Source of the DNA: Trichostrongylus colubriformis
Taxonomy: Eukaryota; Nematoda; Chromadorea; Rhabditida; Trichostrongylidae
NCBI GenBank assembly: GCA_963978905.1
Contig: OZ022258.1
Coordinates: forward strand, 47,848,591 to 47,912,590
DNA: 64,000 bases
Direction of reading: 5' to 3'
Shown here: piece by piece, positions 31,343 through 43,300 of the stretch
Position numbering within the stretch: position 1 is the stretch's first letter
How the letters are laid out: every line of letters begins with the position of its first letter
Translations under genes and position numbers: made by a program
Notes under the pieces: generated by a model
The model's database searches: none
Seen by the model: the letters and a program-made list of their open reading frames with translations, nothing else
What the model was told of the DNA's origin: nothing

Positions 31343-34300
31343 ATGCGTCTTCTGCACATAGCCACGTATTTCGAATTGGTGGTGGCGTTGCCATTCTTCG
31401 AGAAAAAGACGAAATACGATGAGTCGACAGCACGAAAATTGCTGAACATGGCCGCTGGAGCCTACGGTAGGGAACAGGAGGCATGTATCAATAGGTGAGC
31501 TATTGAAACTCAACCTTACTGTTTTCATGGTGCAAAAAAACTTTTGCGTAATAATCTACGATTTAAGTGACTACGTGTATACTGAGTTATGGGCAGAAGC
31601 TTTGATGTCGGACGGGCCTCGAACCCGCACTTCATGCTTTCCGGGCATATATGCTAATCCATTACACTACCGACACCCCTTTCACCTTAACTCAGCTTCT
31701 GAATGTTATATTTACCATAGCTTATCAGCTTTCACATGTACAACGTGTTGAGCCAGTTGGCCAATATCGGCATCGAACCGTGAAGCTGAAAGCTTGAGAT
31801 ACTGATTTTATATATTTGATTTTGGATAGCTGCTGATTATCGCCGCAGCGCGAGATGAAAAAGTTACTACGAACTACTAACTCAGCATACATGTAGTAAC
31901 TTTCGCATCGCGTGCTGCGGCGATAATCAGCAACTATCCAAAATCAAATATATAAAATCAGTATCTCAAGCTTTCAGCTTCACGGTTCAATGCCGATATT
32001 GGCCAACCGGCTCAACACGTTATACGTGTGAGTGCTGATAAGCTATGGTAAATATACCATTCAAAAGCTGAGTTAAGGTGAAAGGGGTGTCGGTAGTGTA
32101 ATGGGCTAGCACATATCCCCGGAAAGGATGAAGTGCGGGTTCGAGTCCCGTCCGACATCGAAGCTTTTGCCCATAACTCGGCCCGCGATAACCAGCAGCT
32201 ATCCGTAATACTCTGTATTTCACACTTTCGTTTTCTTGAATCACAATGTTCTAAAGCATAAAATCATCCCATAACCTTTTCACCTAACACTGTTATGTTT
32301 TCGTATCGATAACGTCGAAACCTTCTGGATATGAAAACATCCTAGGAATATCCTGGAAACGAAGAGGCTGCTTCTAATACACGATTACTCTAAGGTGATG
32401 CAGAAGTGACAGGCCAGATGATTCTTCTGATCAAAATCCTAAATCAAATTCCAGAGCTTGGCGATCATGTGGACCTTGCAATAAGCCTATTTCTATTGCT
32501 GCCATTCATTAAAGTGACTTACCACCTATGTTTGTATGCCTAATCGAGTAGTTTTCAGAACATTCCCTGCACATGAGGAATATGTAGTATTATCGGTGAG
32601 CAAAAAGGCTTGTGATACTTTTGACAACAAATGCGCAGGCTACATAGGTGAGAGTTTTTTATTTTCAGCATATTTTACAGAAGGGAAGATAGAGTCACAA
32701 CGAAATGCATCCTGGATGTAATATATCTGCCCAGTTTCGCTCGTGTCAATCTAGGATACTGACGTATACCCGACTTGTTCGATTCCCACAAAGTGGCACT
32801 AAAGCTGCTGATCCTGAGACACACAGTGACGCAGAATGGTACGGGGGAGATGCAGGAACGACGCAAGCAACGAGGCGGGGTGGTATAGGCTGAGTCTCAG
32901 AGACACGCGGCCTCGCCCTGCCGTCAGTATCTCAAAATATGAACGCTGCCTAAGATATTGCAATGGGACCATGCCACTGCCTCGTATCGCGATTCTTACC
33001 CTTGATCGCTCATCAAGATGTAGTGTATGAGATGTTGATAGAGTGCGATGTTGATAGGGCCTCAATTAGGTCGTGGCGAAAAAATACAAGATAACGGCCG
33101 AAAGTATCAAAACATCTCTGCCAGCGAGAAGGCGGTTTAAATACTCTGGCAGCCTGTAATTCTAGAGTTCTGGAATCGACGAAATCGTTGCATGCCTTTT
33201 CTTGGTTCCTGAGCCATTTCTCGCGAAAGAAAACTTTAAGATGCTTGAAAAAATGATAATCCATAGGGGAAATGGCTGGAGAGTATGCACTATAGTCGAG
33301 AGATTTTTATCCCAACTCCATCATTATTTTTTGTTGTCATCAATACATGCGGTCGGGCGTTGTCATAGAGTAGGATCGCACCCTTCCTGTTGATTGATGC
33401 CGGCTGAATCCGATGCAATTTCTGGTGCATTTTTTTGATTTCCTCACAGTTCTTCTCCGCGTGTTAGTTCTTCTGGAGCCAGGAAGCTGTGCGGATCAAA
33501 TCGGCTATAGACCACCAAACAGTCACTATGACCTTTCCTGTTGCAACTTCGGCTTTCGAAAATGGTTAGGAACCTTGTCTTGATCCACCCACTGTCCTGA
33601 ACGTCGTCTATTGTCGTAAAGAATCCATTTTCGTCACACGTCACAATATGCTGCAGCTAAGAATCCTTTTGGACCGCAAAGATGAGAAGAACAGACTTCG
33701 AGACGACGAGACTGCGGTGCTAAGTCACTCATGCGGGATCCACTCGTCAAGTTTTTTTTTACCTTCCCAGTTTTCCTCAGATGGCGTGCTACAGTTCCGA
33801 AGTCAACTCCTAGCCCTTCAGCGATTTCTCTTGTGGATGCTCTTGGGTTGTCTTCTATATGTGCCTTCAATTCATCGTCTCTAACTTCCGATATCCGTCC
33901 ACGTCCTTGCAATTCTTCCAGAATGCAGTCTTCATTTCGGAAGTCGTCGAACTCCCTACGCGTGGTGTACTTATTTGTAGTACCTTTGTGTTATGCGCCG
34001 GTGACATTCGTAGCTGCTTCCGCAGCATTGACGCCGAGTTTGTACTCGTGAAGCATGATGAGTCGGATTTTGCGTTTTCACATTGTAACCTAAAATCGTA
34101 GAAGAAATGGTAGAAGAGAAAGGGGAAAGACCGAACTATATAATGGCTTAAGTTCTCAATGAATCATGATCAGTGAAACATAGCAGGTGCGAAAACGGTC
34201 ATTATGGTCAAACGGCACGACCTAATATTAGGTTCTTAATTAAGATCATGCCATCTCTGTGCTTCACAGGATTCATGTCGATACGACAAGGTTTGTAAAT

Positions 34301-37300
34301 GCATTCGATAAAGCATCTTTTGATCTACAAAATGATACTGTTTATCTTTTGAATTATTGATTGTTTGATATTTACCGGGCCATAATGAGGACTACCTAGC
34401 AAAAATAAGCACTTTCGCGATCTTCTTCACATGCCATCGTTGTCTCAAAAACCAATATACTTTCGGTTTCAAGTCCCTTTATAGTTCGATGTTTTTGAGG
34501 ATTAGAATGGGATACACGGCAAAAAAGCTACACTTTTGGCGCCTGCTCTTTATTGCTAAACATGGAGATTTCACCAATCAGTTTTTTGACCAGAAAACGC
34601 CCTATTATACCAATAAATTGATCAACGATGTATTATCTTCTCCATATGATTCGATCTGACTCGAAGAAGGTCAGCTTATCGGACCTCGAGGTGTCAATAG
34701 TGCAGATCCTCCATGTCCCACTCTCCATTAATCTCGGCATTCAAAGACACTCAGTAATACACTTGTGACGAGCCTCCGAAATTGATATGATATTATTCAG
34801 CTGAGATTTCGGCTAATGACCCTTCTTCAAAGCCTGTAAAACCGAAATATATAAGTGATAAAAACGTCGACTACCCTTTTGCAAATTACAAAAAAAACTA
34901 ACGCTGGATCAACCCCTGAGAGATATAATGAAACCGCTGACCTTATGAAAAATTCGAGCTGTATTTTGGCAACTAGAGCTGAGATTTTTACGGCGGTGCT
35001 TATATATACGCTATTAAGGCCACAAGGTTAGCTCAAATTACTTATGGGAACCCCCTCCCCCAGAGATATTAATATCAAACCTATACTGAAGGCTATGGAC
35101 CCATGATGATTACCGCCCGTGGCCCTACTTTCATTCATTTTTAGCTTTTACATCAAACCCTGCGCTCTTTGTCGCCTCATAATCACCAACTTCAGGGTTC
35201 CAACATCGGACCTTCACCTCAGCACCCTCGCGGGGGTCCGTCCGCGTAGGTCAAAGGCCGCACCAGTTCACGAACGGTGCCAGCTCTCTAGTAATTGCCA
35301 CGCGTTCGTCTTTCCTATTGATCTCAGGGTCTTTTGCCTCGATCCATGACGCTTCGGGAATACTGCGCGCTGAGATTTCCTGTTTGCGTGCTAGGATCGT
35401 GAACTCAACATCGACGTCGACATTGCTACGGTGTTGGATCCTGTGCTCACCTGAAGGGTTGGATGCTCTAGCTTGAGCCCATTTAGATGTTCACTGGCTC
35501 TTACGCACAGCGGCCTAACTGTCTCCCCCAACAATTCCTCACCACACAATTTACAAGCGATCAAGTACACGACTTCTGAAACTATGCAGTCGCTTTCCTC
35601 TTTGTGAGGGCACGGGGGTACGCAGGCAGGGGTTTGGCAGCGCCGGTTGTAGAGACGGTTCCGCCCAGCGTCTCCTCAGGTTTTCACGAGGTATTTCGAC
35701 CACTCTTGCGTTCTCGTGGAGATCCGCTTTCCGCACACAAGCGCGGATGGCTGCGCTACTCTCATCCGAGATAAGGGGACGCAGAAAGGTATCTTCGGCC
35801 GCTCTTCCTTTTGTCCAGCCTCCAGTCTCGCCGTCTATGTTAAGCCGGTTGCCCCATTATATGCAGCCATTTTCTTGCACTATGCCAAGAACCAATGTAA
35901 TTGATTCAGCTCGGTATGCGTCATCGGATGAAATCGTGCTCGCAGTCCTGAACATGTTCTTGACAATGGCTTTCTTGATGCTAGATGGGTGCGCCGAGAT
36001 GCAGTAGACGATGATGTTTCTGCTGTTAGGCTTTCGATACTGCCTAGTTTGAACTGTTGAATCTAAACCCCCATGGAAATCGCGCATGAGTTGCGTTCGC
36101 AACGCCACATCGGCCCGCCGGCTCCCCTCCTGCGCCACACCGCACACTTGCTTTTTCCTGTGCAGGCCAGTGAGTATGGAACACTATTAAAATGAATTGA
36201 ACAGATTCTCAGCTCTCCTAAATCTCTACTCTTCCATTTAGCCGTCTCCAATGTCAAAAAGGAGTTGGTAATCGTTTTCAGAGGCACAACAACTATGGTG
36301 GGTATTAGATAAGTCTCATGAAGTCTATTATGGTCAAGATTTGCTGAGAAAATTACCATAGCAACATTTTAGAGCCAACTTCTCGTTGAAGGCCTAAAGT
36401 CCATTCGTCCCGGAACGAACTTTCTCGATATGGGAGGAGTAAGTGTTTAATACATTCGAGTGCTCAATTGATTATTCATGAGTGGTGATGGTTCAAAAGT
36501 GATGGCACGATGCGTGGCGCAGATTCAAGGTCCTTTTCTTATCTTTATTTTATTAGGACTGATTTTTGATGGATTTTAAATTTGCAATCTCCAACCATGT
36601 AAGGGAGCATTTGACGCATATAGCATCCGGATCACTAAAAAACCTCCACAGGGAGTTTTGCGGCGTGGAATTCTCTCCAAGAAATGATAGGATTTCTTGT
36701 GTCATGTGATCCCTTCGGAACGCGCCACGTTTGTCGGTGGTTCGTTGCCTCGTGACGCAGAATCAGTTCATTGGGTGTTACCCTATTTACAATATGAGAG
36801 GAAACGACTGAATCTCGGAGCGATCTACCGTCCTTACATACGGTGAATTATGGGCGTCGCAAGCTATGCTTACATTCTACAGTAAAGATCAGCTGACAGA
36901 TAATCTTAAGCCAAGCTTATAGGATGAGTCATCCAGAATCTGCCATTACAATATGAATATGAAATACATACAAAATAATCACAACCAACAATCAACCATG
37001 CTTAAATCCTACAACTACTAAATGGTATCGTAGAGAGTATTCTCTATACCACGCATTCACCCATATTAACTATGATGGCTAATTCGGCTTTGTTTGGGTA
37101 ACAAAACTAAGTTCCGCAATGAAGATCATCCCTCAAAATCTATGGAACCTCACGACCGTTGGTGTGCGGCAAGAGACTCGTATTGGATCAGGGCACATGA
37201 AAAAATGGCACTTAAGCTCCTTTCGCGCAGTTAGTTAACAAAAGAATTGACAAGGCACCTAACGCGCGCGCCATGGCACATTTCGTGCGGCGCGGTGCCT

Positions 37301-40300
37301 CAGTTCGGGTGCCTGTCTACACGTATTGTTCTTGCGGACCATATAAGCGCAGTAGGGGACGATCAGTCCCTATACCACCTTCGATTTCACTACACCTATG
37401 AGGCGATCTTCAAAAGCCATTAAGCGTGTTCTTTATGCTCTCTCATGCATATCCATCTCCAGGTGAACAGGTATTTTTTGAATGGACATCTTGTGCTATG
37501 GCCACCAGTCGAAAAAGTGCTGATGGATCCGAAATATGCTGTAAGTTTATAAATTGTTTATAACACTAGGCCTGATTTTTCACAGTTATACCAGTTTCAC
37601 ATCTCTTATCCGTTACAACATTTAAGGATTATGAAACTGTTTTCACTGGTCATTCACTTGGAGGCGCCCTTGCCACGTTGGCAGCAGCTCGCACAGCCAA
37701 ACAAGGTAACCCTTTCAACAACATTGGATGTTTTCCCCTTGTCAAAAGTCGACGAAGGAAATCATGAGTCGGCACAGCGGTGCAGGGCGTAGGCCAGAGA
37801 CTCTTCAATTGGGCCAGCGCGCAGGTGAGTGGGGTCACCGTGCACGACAAAGCGGCTGCACCTGTCTGAATTGTGTCTGAATTGGCCCGCTTAAAGGGTT
37901 ATGGATTCTCAAAAAGCTGTGAGATCCTTGATCGAAGTTCGATGCTCCATCTCCCATGCTCAGCAGATGCCTCCACTCAGCTAATGTCGCACATTCTTTA
38001 CTGTCAAGATCTCGCCATAGTTATTACATTTAAGGTCTCAGAACTGGCGAGAGGATTACGGTGTACACGTTTGGTGAACCTCGTGTCGGAGATGCTCAAT
38101 TTGCCAGGAATTATGATTCGATGATCAAGGACAGGTAAGCAAACAACTCGTCGCATGGGTATTATTCAGTGAAAGCAATCGAAGAAATTTTGAGATCCTC
38201 AGCTCCAATAACTTGTCGCATGTTCGACGTTTAAAAAAGTGCAAGAAGGGAGTATAACTCATCCTTTCTCATTATACTGTATTACATTCAGAACTCACCA
38301 AATTAGATCAGGAAGTTTAAATATATGTTCAGCTACCGGGTGGTTTTTCGGCGCGACATCGTTCCCCACCTACCAGCATGTGCCAAGGACAAGAGCTGGC
38401 CCGGTGGCAACGAAACAAGTCGTCCATGTGATGTCAACGTTACCAACAAGCCTTATCATCAAGGCACGGAAATCTGGTGAGAACAAAGCTGGTCGTTTGT
38501 ACTGCTATGTTGGTCATTCGAATCAGATTATGAAATCGCAAAACTGTTTTGCGAAGCTTCAACGAGAATTCAAGCTTTTGATAACCCAATAAAATTGATC
38601 GTCAATCTTCCACCGCATTGAATTTAATAGTAGAACTTTAGAGGCAATGGCTTGTCTCAGGATAGCGCGAACTACCTGCGAGTTAATGATGCTGTGTCGC
38701 CACGACCATTCAAATTGGAAGTATAAGGCTACATTCATACTCGGGAAAGCGACGCTGCGATCATGCTGCAGCGCACCTCGCTATCAATGGCCGCGTTCAT
38801 ACTTTGAGGTGCTGGCGGCAGGGCGTGACTGCTTGTCTCTGCGTCCCCACCTGTACCACCCTGTCTCGTTGCATGCGTCGTCTCTATACCTCCCCCGTGC
38901 CACACTGCATCGGTGCCTGTGAACGCAGCCACGCCCTGCCGGCGCAAAGCATGAACGTTGGCTTATGCTCTGCGGTGCGCGTGGATTGGCCAGTGCACGC
39001 CGAGGAATTGATCGTGGTGCAACGGCGGAGCAATCTAGCACTTATAGATAACACGGACTCGAGTACAGTAGCGCACAGAAGTCTTCGGCCAAATGATTTA
39101 TCACTTGGGTTTTCACTTGTAACTTTTTGCGACCAGATTTAAGAGTTTCGATTTAAGAAAAATTTCAGTATGTTGTACCTGGAGACACTGCATGCTAAAT
39201 ATACTATTTTGGCTCTCAGCTGTGTAAGTTACGCGGTTATATGCAGTTGTTTGTTTTTGTAGTGCCATCCCTATGCCGTCCCGCTGTGCCGCTGTCATCA
39301 AAAGTCGTGGTCTTTCCACAAAATATTGATGATTTCTGAGGTTTGCTCGTTTTAGTTTCGTAAAAAACAGCCGTTTTTCTTGACCGAGCCTTTTCCTTTT
39401 TCGGTGGTCCTGTAGTAAATTCTTGTGAAAAACCATGAAAAGAGTCATGCGGCATTCAAGCAGCAGGAAATGTTCACATAGGTTCACGCACCACATATTG
39501 AAATTTTGTCAAATTTGGTCAAGTAGAAAAAAAGTTATGCCAAAAAAAGTTTCGGCCGAAGACTTTTGAGCGCTACTGTATGTAGATGTAGTTGTTGCGA
39601 AGCCCTGTTACGTCAATCATGTGATTTCGATTTCTTGCAGCAGTATTTACCTGCTGATCAAAAGGGATACAAAGAAAGATTGGGCCGGTAGATCAAAAAG
39701 GATACAAAGGGAAATTAGGCTGTAGTAATGCCTACGCTTTTCTAAATTGATAATCGGCATTAATAACCGGGGAATGGTAAACGGACAAATGTGCGGTGGT
39801 ACTCACTACCGCAACGCGTGAGCTTGCGTCGGGGTTCGTCGTCAGTGGGCACAGGCTTTCTCCCGTTTCGTCGCTCCGTCTGCGCACTCCGCGTAAGAGA
39901 GCGCACGTGGCGAGATACTCACAGAGTGTACTACGCATGACTGGTACGAAAGCCAACGTTGACTCATCGGATAGTCCGACGAGACGGAGGATACTGTGGG
40001 GCAGCGGTGAAGTAGAGGAGGATGATCCGTGTCATGGCGATTGGGGTTCCAAATCGCCAATTTAGTAGTTGCAGGAGCCCGCGATTGTTGTAGGGTCGGA
40101 GCACTTTAGCGGCGCGTACCGATACTAGCTCAACAACGATATTTGGCGGCACCCCCTATTATCCCTCACGCCGGGGCTTCCTTCCCTTGCGGGCTTAGGT
40201 TAAAATATACACTTGAGTATACATTCTGCGATGACAAGTGTCGCTTTCTTTTCATCGATGTCATAAACTCAACAACGATATTTGGCGACGGCCCATAGTA

Positions 40301-43300
40301 TTAGCCCCCACGTCGGGGCTTCCTTCCCTCGCAGGCTTAGGTTAAAATATACACTTGAGTAAACATTCTGTGATGACAAGTGTCGCGTTCTTCTCACCGA
40401 TGTCATAAACTCAACAACGATATTTGGCGACGGCCTTAGCCCCCCACGTCGAGGCTTCCTTCCCTTGCAATGCACGCGAAGCGCGCGCGACTCTGGCTCG
40501 CCGCTTTAGCGGCGAGTTAGGAGCCACTATTTACACACACCGTAGTGGACGAAGATCTCATGTGCTGCTCACGGAGAGCCTTGCCCGATGAGATAAGAAG
40601 ACCTAGAGCTCATAAGCAAGACAGCGCGCGTCATGATGGAGGCCGCGACGCGTGAGCTCTTGCGTCGCGGCAGTGAGTACCGCCGCACACTTGTCCGTTT
40701 ACCGACACTCTTAATAACCAGCTGTGGAATGTTACACTCCTACCAGTGCTTACGATTCAATCGATTGGCTTACTCGTTCTGACAGGGTAGAAGTGGTTCG
40801 CCGGGTGACTCTACACCATCGCGCTCATTTTATATTCATCAAATCTCGTCATCGATTGGAGGATATTCAATCATCCGTTGGGAGCGAATCTCAGAATCAT
40901 ACCCTATATATAAACCAGGAGTTTGGTTTGTCCGTTTGCGTGTGTGTGTGTGTGTGTGTCCGGTTCAATTACCCAAGTTTGAGGTACGTGACACTATACA
41001 GACCCTCAGAAGTTAGCAGGAAAGGTCGAGCCAAGTGCTGGCTGGGTGAGGCGTAATGGGGGATGTACAGAACGCACATCGACTTTGTCGATATCGATTG
41101 AATCGATCGATATTGATCGAAAATATCGGCTTTGTGCAGAAGGCTGGAAACGGTTCATGTACCCGATCCAACGGAAGGTCGGCTCATCAGCGGGAAAGGT
41201 CGGGTCAAGTATGGGTTGGGGGAATGGTAGGAGATGCACTCATAAAAGTTGAAATTCTGCAACACACGCATCACCGATCGATACTGATTGAAGATATCGG
41301 TTTTTGTGCAGAAGGCTGGAAACGGCTTATCATACCCTATATATAAACCAGGAGTTTGGTTTGTCCGTTTGCGTGTGTGTGTGTGTGTGTGTGTCCGGTT
41401 CAATTACCCAAGTTTGAGGTACGTGACACTATACAGACCCTCAGAAGTTAGCAGGAAAGGTCGAGCCAAGTGCTGGCTGGGTGAGGCGTAATGGGGGATG
41501 TACAGAACGCACATCGACTTTGTCGATATCGATTGAATCGATCGATATTGATCGAAAATATCGGCTTTGTGCAGAAGGCTGGAAACGGTTCATGTACCCG
41601 ATCCAACGGAAGGTCGGCTCATCAGCGGGAAAGGTCGGGTCAAGTATGGGTTGGGGGAATGGTAGGAGATGCACTCATAAAAGTTGAAATTCTGCAACAC
41701 ACGCATCACCGATCGATACTGATTGAAGATATCGGTTTTTGTGCAGAAGGCTGGAAACGGCTTATGGACCATACTATTGATTAAGTGCCCTCATAGAGGT
41801 TGAAATTCTACAACATCATGCATCACCGATCAATATTGATTGAAAATATCGGTTTTTGTGCAGAAGGTTGGAAACGGCTTATGGACCATAATACTGAGTG
41901 AGTGCCGTCATAGAAGTTAAGATTCTATAACATCATGCATCACCGATCGATATTGATTGAAAATATCGGTTTTTGTGCAGAAGGCTGGAAACGGCTCATG
42001 GCCCATATTACTGATTGAGTGTCCTCATAGAAGTTAAAACTTCGCAACACCTGCAGCACCGATCGATATTGATTGAAAATATCGGTTTTTGTGCAGAAGG
42101 CTGGAAACGGCTCATGGCCCATATTACTGATTGAGTGTCCACATAGAAGTTAAAACTTCGCAACACCTGCAGCACCGATCGATATTGATTGAAAATATCG
42201 GTTTTTATGCAGAAGGCTGGAAACGGCTCATGGCCCATATTACTGATTGAGTGTCCTCATAGAAGTTAAAACTTCGCAACACCTGCAGCACCGATCGATA
42301 TTGATTGAAAATATCGGTTTTTGTGCAGAAGGCTGGAAACGGCTCATGGTCCATATTACTGACTGAGTGTCCTCATAGAAGTTAAAATTTCGCAACATCT
42401 GCAGCACCGATCGATATTGATTGAAAATATCGGTTTTTGTGCAGAAGGCTGGAAACGGTTCATGGTCCATATTACTGGTTAAGTGCCCTCATAGAAGTTA
42501 AAATTCTACAACATGCATCACCGATCAGTCATACCCTATATATAAACCAGGAGTTTGGTGTATTTGTTTGTGCGAATGTTTGTTTGTCTGCCCGCTCGAT
42601 TCTCGGTTTTACCACGAAGACAAGTGGGGGAGGTGAGGTCATGTTGGGGTTGGGTGGGCATGGTCCAAGATGTACAGAGCGGACATGTACAATGTGAGAC
42701 TCCGCCTACACTGGACGGGACGTTCGCTGCATTGTCCTCATGTCAATGCCAAAATTCTATAATTCGTCTCAAAATTGCCCGGACATCGGGAGATGGTGGA
42801 CCAAGATGAGACATACCCTGTTTATAAACCAGGAGTTTGGTGAGTTTGGTTGTACGTATGTGCTCGATTCTCAGTTTTGCCAGAAAGGCAAGCTGGCAGG
42901 TCAGGAAGTTTAGGTTGGTTGAGGCATGGTGCAAGATGTACTGAGCGCACATGTGCAATGTAGGACTTCGCCTACTGTGGGCGGGGTTTGCGTCAAAATG
43001 GTCGGTGTTTGGGTGTGAAATTTTATAATTCGTCTCAAATTTGCTGGAACGTCGAAAAAGTGGGTAAAGTCGAGTTTGGTCACCTCCAGAACGCGGAGCG
43101 AGGTCTAGAATGTATTCAGCACATCGTCATCAGATGCTATCATACCCTATTTATAAACCGGAGTTTGGTGTGTCTATCATTTTGTATGTCTGTCTGTCTG
43201 AAATTCAGTACCGCCTGAAAAACAAGCGGGGAACTCAGGTCAAGTGTAGGTCAGGTAGGGCATGGTAGAAGTTTGCACTGTGCATATGGACTGTGTGGTA

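Larger units (their letters stand above)
31582..32181. repeat. 600-bp palindrome with tRNA-like ends (lipase intron 1)
   Basis: The two arms of about 295 bp are inverted copies around a centre near 31885. They run from CTGAGTTATGGGCA through the tRNA-like unit, AGCTGAAAGCTTGAGATACTG and GATTATCGCCGCAGC. Differences between arms are scattered, so it is not a simple assembly mirror. A related fragment (GCTGCGGCGATAATCAGCAG) is at 5475-5495. Confidence 0.85.

Noticed and set aside
31606..32157. Functional tRNA-Ser genes
   Set aside because: U33 is replaced by C, the D arm is weak and there is no long variable arm, and both lie inside a palindrome. They are listed as tRNA-like only.
33640..34100. 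Plus-strand open frames opposite the mariner transposase
   Set aside because: They are shadows of the minus-strand transposase, where the family motifs are clear.
40724..42470. Repeated open frames of 60-97 codons in intron 8
   Set aside because: They are readings of the 116-bp and 433-bp repeats. They occur on both strands and change frame with the (GT)n length.
41700..42520. CRISPR-like array (regular repeats)
   Set aside because: Units are contiguous 116-bp repeats without variable spacers, inside a eukaryotic intron.
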